From: a bacterium
GTDB lineage: Bacteria; Patescibacteria; Saccharimonadia; Saccharimonadales; UBA4665
Direction of reading: 5' to 3'
DNA length: 9,433 bases
Assembly: GCA_021778165.1 (NCBI GenBank)
Contig: JAJYCU010000011.1
Span: 1-9,433, forward strand
This document shows positions 6,623-9,433 of the stretch, in pieces; the first letter of the stretch is position 1, and each line of letters opens with the position of its first letter. The translations under genes were made by a program, and so were the position numbers. The notes beneath the pieces are model-generated. The model was not told the origin of the DNA. It ran no database searches and saw only the letters and a program-made list of their open reading frames with translations.

Positions 6623-6681
6623 GAATAAACCTAGTGGAGGTCCATCGTGCATGCTGTTGCAACAATATTGCGACAAAATAA
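6623..6681. repeat. Array repeat copy 3 (divergent, with doubled inner motif)
   Basis: GAATAA (outer element, weaker than CATAA), GGAGGTCC (6636-6643), exactly 11 bases, TGTTGCAAC (6655-6663), then AAAATAA to 6681. It is longer than copies 1 and 2 because on the - strand the inner motif is doubled: TTGTCGCAA then TTGTTGCAA, 2 bases apart. TGTTGCAACA is a perfect 10-bp palindrome. It begins 7 bases after the stop of the gene at 6689. Confidence 0.6.
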
Positions 6682-6688
6682 TTGAATA

Positions 6689-7030
6689 CTATTTCTTGGT
6701 CAAATATTTGATGAATTTAACAATACCAATCATAACCAACAACCAGATTAAACAATCTATAATAAACAGATAAAGAATTATAGGCATACCAACACCACAA
6801 CCAGCAGTGTAGTGAGTTATATATGGAATAGGGAAGCCAGAGTCGTGAATGGGTGGTAATGAAGTTTTATAATTTAGACTCGTATTACATATATTATTAA
6901 TACTTGTAATACTTGGTTGAGAGATGCTTGGGTGTCCATACAAAGCAGTAAATTGAGTAAACCAGGTTATTATCAAGGCCACAAGAGCTAACAAGAAATA
7001 TCTAACTAATAATTTTATGTATTTAGACAT
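6689..7030 (-). CDS. Two-helix membrane protein (cassette 1)
   Basis: The 113-residue product has an N-terminal helix (about 8-25) after a basic start MSKYIKLLVR, an exposed loop of about 55 residues, and a second helix (about 83-105) ending in a lysine-rich tail. By the positive-inside rule both ends are cytoplasmic and the loop faces outside. The loop carries C48 and C78, which could form a disulfide, and a GFPIPY motif (65-70). I recall similar small proteins with a GFPxPY-like loop in Patescibacteria but know no function. It is the first unit after tRNA-Lys, between the tRNA and repeat copy 3, and has its own promoter with a leaderless start. The ATG is the only start that includes the full first helix. 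Confidence 0.75.
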   Translation of the reverse strand: MSKYIKLLVRYFLLALVALIITWFTQFTALYGHPSISQPSITSINNICNTSLNYKTSLPPIHDSGFPIPYITHYTAGCGVGMPIILYLFIIDCLIWLLVMIGIVKFIKYLTKK

Positions 7031-7037
7031 TAAGTGA

Positions 7038-7067
7038 ATTATATATGATAAGAATAAATACTGATAA
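7038..7067 (-). promoter_or_regulatory. Promoter of the cassette 1 gene
   Basis: On the - strand TTATCA (7067-7062), an 18-base spacer, and TATAAT (7043-7038, perfect -10). Seven bases separate it from the ATG at 7030, so the mRNA should be leaderless. It sits inside the 50 bases between the tRNA 3' end and the gene. Confidence 0.65.
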
Positions 7068-7068
7068 G

Positions 7069-7081
7069 CATAACTGTTATG
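7069..7081. repeat. Inverted repeat overlapping the tRNA CCA end
   Basis: CATAAC-T-GTTATG is a perfect 6-bp inverted repeat around one base; its right end covers the CCA of tRNA-Lys. Its left half contains the CATAA element shared with copies 1 and 2. It could be a recombinase-binding site or a short processing hairpin. Confidence 0.45.
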
Positions 7082-7156
7082 GAGGACCCAGTGAGACTTG
7101 AACTCACGACACCCTGCTTAAAAGGCAGGTGCTCTAACCAACTGAGCTATGGGTCC
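7080..7156 (-). tRNA. tRNA-Lys (anticodon TTT)
   Basis: The 77-base gene folds fully. Acceptor GGACCCA/TGGGTCC (7 bp), D arm GCTC/GAGC with loop AGTTGGTTA, anticodon arm CCTGC/GCAGG with loop CTTTTAA (anticodon TTT, reading AAA/AAG), 5-base variable loop GTGTC, T arm GTGAG/CTCAC with loop TTCAAGT, discriminator T, and an encoded CCA. It heads the - strand array. Its 3' end GGTCCTCC recurs in the three downstream repeats (one copy as GGACCTCC), so it looks like the founding attachment site. A strong promoter lies upstream. Confidence 0.97.
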
Positions 7157-7181
7157 ATTATTAGGACGTTTAACTTCTTTA

Positions 7182-7209
7182 ATTATCTTAGAAAATATAA
7201 AAATGTCAA
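7182..7209 (-). promoter_or_regulatory. Promoter of tRNA-Lys
   Basis: On the - strand a perfect -35 TTGACA (7209-7204), a 16-base spacer, and GATAAT (7187-7182). The expected start near 7175 lies about 19 bases before the mature tRNA 5' end. It is the strongest -35 in the window. Confidence 0.75.
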
Positions 7210-7272
7210 TCTATAGGACTATTATACAATTAATTAAACTTATAAATGGTTTAGATTTATTCAAACAAAAAA

Positions 7273-7281
7273 TGGGATAAT
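7273..7281 (+). promoter_or_regulatory. Extended -10 promoter of the yebC-ruvCAB operon
   Basis: TGgGATAAT (hexamer 7276-7281), with no good -35. Transcription would start near 7287-7289, leaving a leader of about 18 bases with the purine-rich AAGAAGAGAG before the ATT ATC start region of yebC. It lies back to back with the tRNA promoter. Confidence 0.5.
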
Positions 7282-7306
7282 AACAGATGATAAGAAGAGA
7301 GATATT

Positions 7307-8041
7307 ATCGCAGGTCATTCAAAATGGTCAACAATAAAACGTCAAAAAGGTTTAAAAGATGCAGCAAGGGGCGCAGTTTTTACTAAACTTGGTAACGCTA
7401 TAGCAATTGCGGCTAGAAGTGGGATTGATCCAGAGACTAATTTTGCCCTGAGACTAGAAATTGATAGGGCTAAGGCCGTCAATATGCCTCAATCTAATAT
7501 CCAGCGTGCAATAAACCGTATTAGTGATAAAAATGCTGCTGATCTAACAGAAATAGTTTATGAAGGTTATGGCCCAGGTGGTGTCGCAATCTTAGTGAGT
7601 GTTACAACTGATAATATTAATCGAACTTACCCAGAAGTAAGACTTGCATTTTCTAAGCACGGTGGCAATATTGCTGAAAAGGGTTCAGTTGCATTTCAAT
7701 TTAATTTCAAGGGTTCAATTGAAGTTAAACAGACACTTGATGAAGTTATGCTGACTGCAATTGAAGCTGGCGCAGATGATGTAGTAGAGGATGATGGTCA
7801 CGCAGTAATTTATACTGATAGTAAGAAACTAGCTCAAGTCCGAGATGAACTTCGTAAACTAAATGTAGATATAGTTAGTGCTGAGCTTGTTTATTTACCA
7901 CAGCAATTAATTGAAATAAAAGATGCCGATACTGCTGGTAAAATTATAAGATTAATTTCTGCCCTAGAAGAAGTAGACGGTGTTAATGATATTTATACAA
8001 ATTATGATATTGATGATGATTTAATGGATAGTCTAGCTTAA
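7307..8041 (+). CDS. yebC: YebC/PmpR-family protein, non-ATG start
   Basis: The family includes translation factors easing synthesis of proline-rich stretches and DNA-binding regulators (PmpR). In the frame of the gene the conserved N-terminus AGHSKWSTIKRQK starts at 7310, followed by FTKLGNAIAIAARSG, LRLEIDRAKAVNMP and YEGYGPGG (residues 85-92). From 7307 the product has 244 residues, the usual length. The codon before Ala is ATC, before it ATT; no ATG, GTG or TTG is in frame before the conserved block. The first in-frame ATG (7484) would delete 59 conserved residues and cannot be right. I place the start at ATC 7307, in line with the family's M-AGHSKW. ruvC follows after 6 bases, the classic yebC-ruvC order. 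Confidence 0.88.
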   Translation: MAGHSKWSTIKRQKGLKDAARGAVFTKLGNAIAIAARSGIDPETNFALRLEIDRAKAVNMPQSNIQRAINRISDKNAADLTEIVYEGYGPGGVAILVSVTTDNINRTYPEVRLAFSKHGGNIAEKGSVAFQFNFKGSIEVKQTLDEVMLTAIEAGADDVVEDDGHAVIYTDSKKLAQVRDELRKLNVDIVSAELVYLPQQLIEIKDADTAGKIIRLISALEEVDGVNDIYTNYDIDDDLMDSLA

Positions 8042-8047
8042 GCTAAG

Positions 8048-8518
8048 ATGCGGATAATTGGTATAGACCCGGGAACTGGAATTTTAGGCTTCGGCGTTAT
8101 CGATTCAAATAAAGGCAAATATACACTTGTTGATGCGGGTGTTATTCGGACCAGTTCAAAAGAACCAGATGCAGAAAGATTGTTAACAATCTATACCGAA
8201 CTAACATCAGTCATAAAAGAAGTTAATTCAGATGTTATGTCGGTTGAAAAATTATTCTTTGCTCAAAATGTTACGACTGCTATGACAGTTTCTCAAGCAC
8301 GAGGGGTTATATTACTGGCTGGCATTACAGCTGGACTGACAATTTATGAATATACACCACTCCAAATAAAACAGTCACTGACTGGTTATGGACGGGCAGA
8401 AAAAAAACAAATTCAAGAAATGGTTAAAGTTATATTAAAGTTAGATTCAATACCGAAACCTGATGATTGTGCAGATGCCTTGGCTGCTGCTATAACTCAC
8501 GGTATGACTTTGCGCTAA
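8048..8518 (+). CDS. ruvC: Crossover junction endodeoxyribonuclease RuvC
   Basis: RuvC cuts Holliday junctions symmetrically as a dimer, completing recombination after RuvAB branch migration. The 156-residue product has the RNase H-like fold motifs: GIDPGTG (D7), VEKLFFAQN (E67), F70 at the position of the aromatic wedge residue, SQARGV (82-87), and DDCADALAAAITH with D140 and D143 as the remaining metal ligands. All four acidic catalytic positions are kept. The ATG at 8048 gives the standard MRIIGIDPG start. The gap to yebC is 6 bases, so translation is probably coupled; no Shine-Dalgarno is seen. Confidence 0.97.
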   Translation: MRIIGIDPGTGILGFGVIDSNKGKYTLVDAGVIRTSSKEPDAERLLTIYTELTSVIKEVNSDVMSVEKLFFAQNVTTAMTVSQARGVILLAGITAGLTIYEYTPLQIKQSLTGYGRAEKKQIQEMVKVILKLDSIPKPDDCADALAAAITHGMTLR

Positions 8519-8540
8519 GTATTGTGATAAGCTTATAGTA

Positions 8541-9125
8541 ATGATTGCAAGTCTTAGGGGTACGGTAATAAATCAATTTGAGGACAGTATAATAATTGAC
8601 GTTAGTGGCGTTGGTTATGGTGTCTATATTAGTCAAATTGATTTAAATAATGTTCCAATAGACCAAGAGGTTAATCTATTTATTTATGAACACATAAGAG
8701 AACAGTCTCATGATTTGTTTGGATTTTTATTAATTGAAACAAAGCATTTCTTCGAACAATTATTAGATGTTAATGGTGTGGGTCCTAAAATGGCTTTAAA
8801 AATACTAGATATTGGTAGTATTGCTGATATAAAAAACGCTATATCAAGTTCAAACGCACTTTATATAAAACAAGCTTCAGGCGTCGGTCAAAAGCTGGCT
8901 GAGAGAATTATAATTGAACTAAAGAATAAAATAGTGGCAGGCTTTAGTACGACAACTACTTTTGCTGGTACGTTAAATCAAATTGGATCAAACGACGAAG
9001 CTCTGCAGGCCTTAACTTCATTGGGTTTTTCAGTCAATGATGCAACTAGAGCACTAGTTGATATAGATAAATCTTTACCACTTGAGGAACAAATTAAATT
9101 AGCCCTAAGAGATAGAAAAGTGTAG
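8541..9125 (+). CDS. ruvA: Holliday junction DNA helicase subunit RuvA
   Basis: RuvA tetramers hold the four-way junction and load the RuvB motor. The 194-residue product shows the three-domain order: an OB-fold domain (MIASLRGTVI..., DVSGVGYGVYI), two helix-hairpin-helix motifs, NGVGPKMAL (78-86) and SGVGQKLAE (113-121), a flexible linker at about 133-150 rich in Thr/Gly, and a small C-terminal domain (EALQALTSLGFSVNDATRAL) that contacts RuvB. The acidic pin, E55-D56 in E. coli, reads REQS here, so only one acid (E54) is kept. It is 22 bases after ruvC. A weak TATAGT lies just before the ATG but is too close to act for this start. Confidence 0.97.
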   Translation: MIASLRGTVINQFEDSIIIDVSGVGYGVYISQIDLNNVPIDQEVNLFIYEHIREQSHDLFGFLLIETKHFFEQLLDVNGVGPKMALKILDIGSIADIKNAISSSNALYIKQASGVGQKLAERIIIELKNKIVAGFSTTTTFAGTLNQIGSNDEALQALTSLGFSVNDATRALVDIDKSLPLEEQIKLALRDRKV

Positions 9126-9140
9126 GTTAGGTAATTTAAT

Positions 9141-9433
9141 ATGATTGATAGAATAGTCAGCCCACTTAATAACGACGAGGAAGAACCTATAGAGGTTGAG
9201 ATTGATAATAATCTTAGACCAAAAGATTTTGCCAGTTATATTGGCCAAGATAGGTTAAAAAAGAATCTTCAATTATCGATTCAGGCTGCTAAAAACAGAA
9301 ATTGTCGACTAGATCATATTTTACTTTATGGTCCACCAGGATTAGGTAAAACAACCATGGCCAACGTAATTGCTCACGAGATGTCGACTCAAATTAAAGT
9401 TACTTCAGGACCAGCTATTGAAAGAGCAGGTGA
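9141..9433 (+). CDS. ruvB: Holliday junction helicase motor RuvB, 5' part
   Basis: The first 97 residues are visible; the gene runs off the window. RuvB is the hexameric AAA+ ATPase that drives branch migration on RuvA-bound junctions. The N-terminal segment [19 protein letters not shown] (25-43) is typical, and the Walker A loop GPPGLGKTT is at 64-72, followed by the ANVIAHE and [10 protein letters not shown] blocks expected in RuvB. The Walker B, sensor and winged-helix parts lie outside. The ATG is 15 bases after the ruvA stop, so it is the fourth gene of the operon. The first 24 residues are acidic, with several Glu and Asp, slightly longer than in many short RuvB proteins. Confidence 0.96.
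   Translation, partial: MIDRIVSPLNNDEEEPIEVEIDNNLRPKDFASYIGQDRLKKNLQLSIQAAKNRNCRLDHILLYGPPGLGKTTMANVIAHEMSTQIKVTSGPAIERAG

Noticed and set aside
5817..6643. Complete degenerate tRNA genes at the repeats
   Set aside because: Only the 3' acceptor/T-arm strand is present; no D arm, anticodon arm or matching 5' acceptor strand is found beside copies 1-3.
5386..6681. Classical integron attC sites
   Set aside because: The GTTRRRY and RYYYAAC core pair with the expected folded spacing is not present; GTTGCGA fails the R/Y pattern, and the core matches tRNA-Lys instead. No integrase is visible.
5386..7100. CRISPR array
   Set aside because: The repeats are 400-800 bases apart with genes between them and diverge outside short blocks.
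8531..8540. Separate promoter before ruvA (TATAGT)
   Set aside because: It ends one base before the ATG, too close to give an mRNA that includes the start codon.
1..9433. UGA recoded to glycine as in SR1/Gracilibacteria
   Set aside because: No conserved gene in the window contains an in-frame TGA, and their ends are set by TAA or TAG at the expected family lengths.

Overview
The window is AT-rich and gene-dense, and it uses the standard genetic code: TAA, TAG and TGA all act as stops. The gene set (dnaK-dnaJ; a retropepsin-like protease next to rimK; tag; yebC-ruvC-ruvA-ruvB), the very short intergenic gaps and the tiny single-helix membrane proteins fit a Patescibacteria/CPR genome. Candidatus Saccharibacteria (TM7) is my best guess. 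That assignment rests on recalled family resemblance, not on a search.

Layout on the + strand, 1-5188: the 3' part of dnaK, then dnaJ, then a 36-residue membrane peptide (too short for most gene callers). These are followed by an aspartic-protease-like gene with rimK, a five-helix membrane protein with the DNA repair glycosylase tag, and a GNAT acetyltransferase that ends in a hairpin. On the + strand, 7307-9433: yebC-ruvC-ruvA-ruvB, the Holliday-junction operon, with ruvB cut by the window end.

Between them, 5386-7156 is different. Everything there is on the - strand and is headed by a tRNA-Lys(TTT) gene. Reading outward from the tRNA 3' end there are three units, each with one gene: a two-helix membrane protein, a SAM methyltransferase, and a decayed membrane-protein gene. 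Each unit ends in a copy of a ~50-bp repeat. The repeat has the plus-strand form CATAA-N7/8-GGAGGWCC-N11-TRTYGCAAC, and its GGAGGACC core is the complement of the tRNA-Lys 3' end. The copy at 5817-5837 matches the tRNA 3' end at 17 of 21 positions. I read this as a cassette array built by repeated site-specific insertion at the tRNA-Lys 3' end. It resembles an integron in layout but lacks classical attC sites, and no recombinase is visible in the window. This is the main candidate for something undescribed.

A second theme is leaderless transcription. Five genes have a good -10 element (several with an extended TGn) ending only 6-8 nt before the ATG and no Shine-Dalgarno. Genes whose promoter lies further away (GNAT) or that sit inside an operon (rimK) have AAGGAG. 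A third point is yebC: its conserved N-terminus begins at an ATC (or ATT) codon, with no in-frame ATG.
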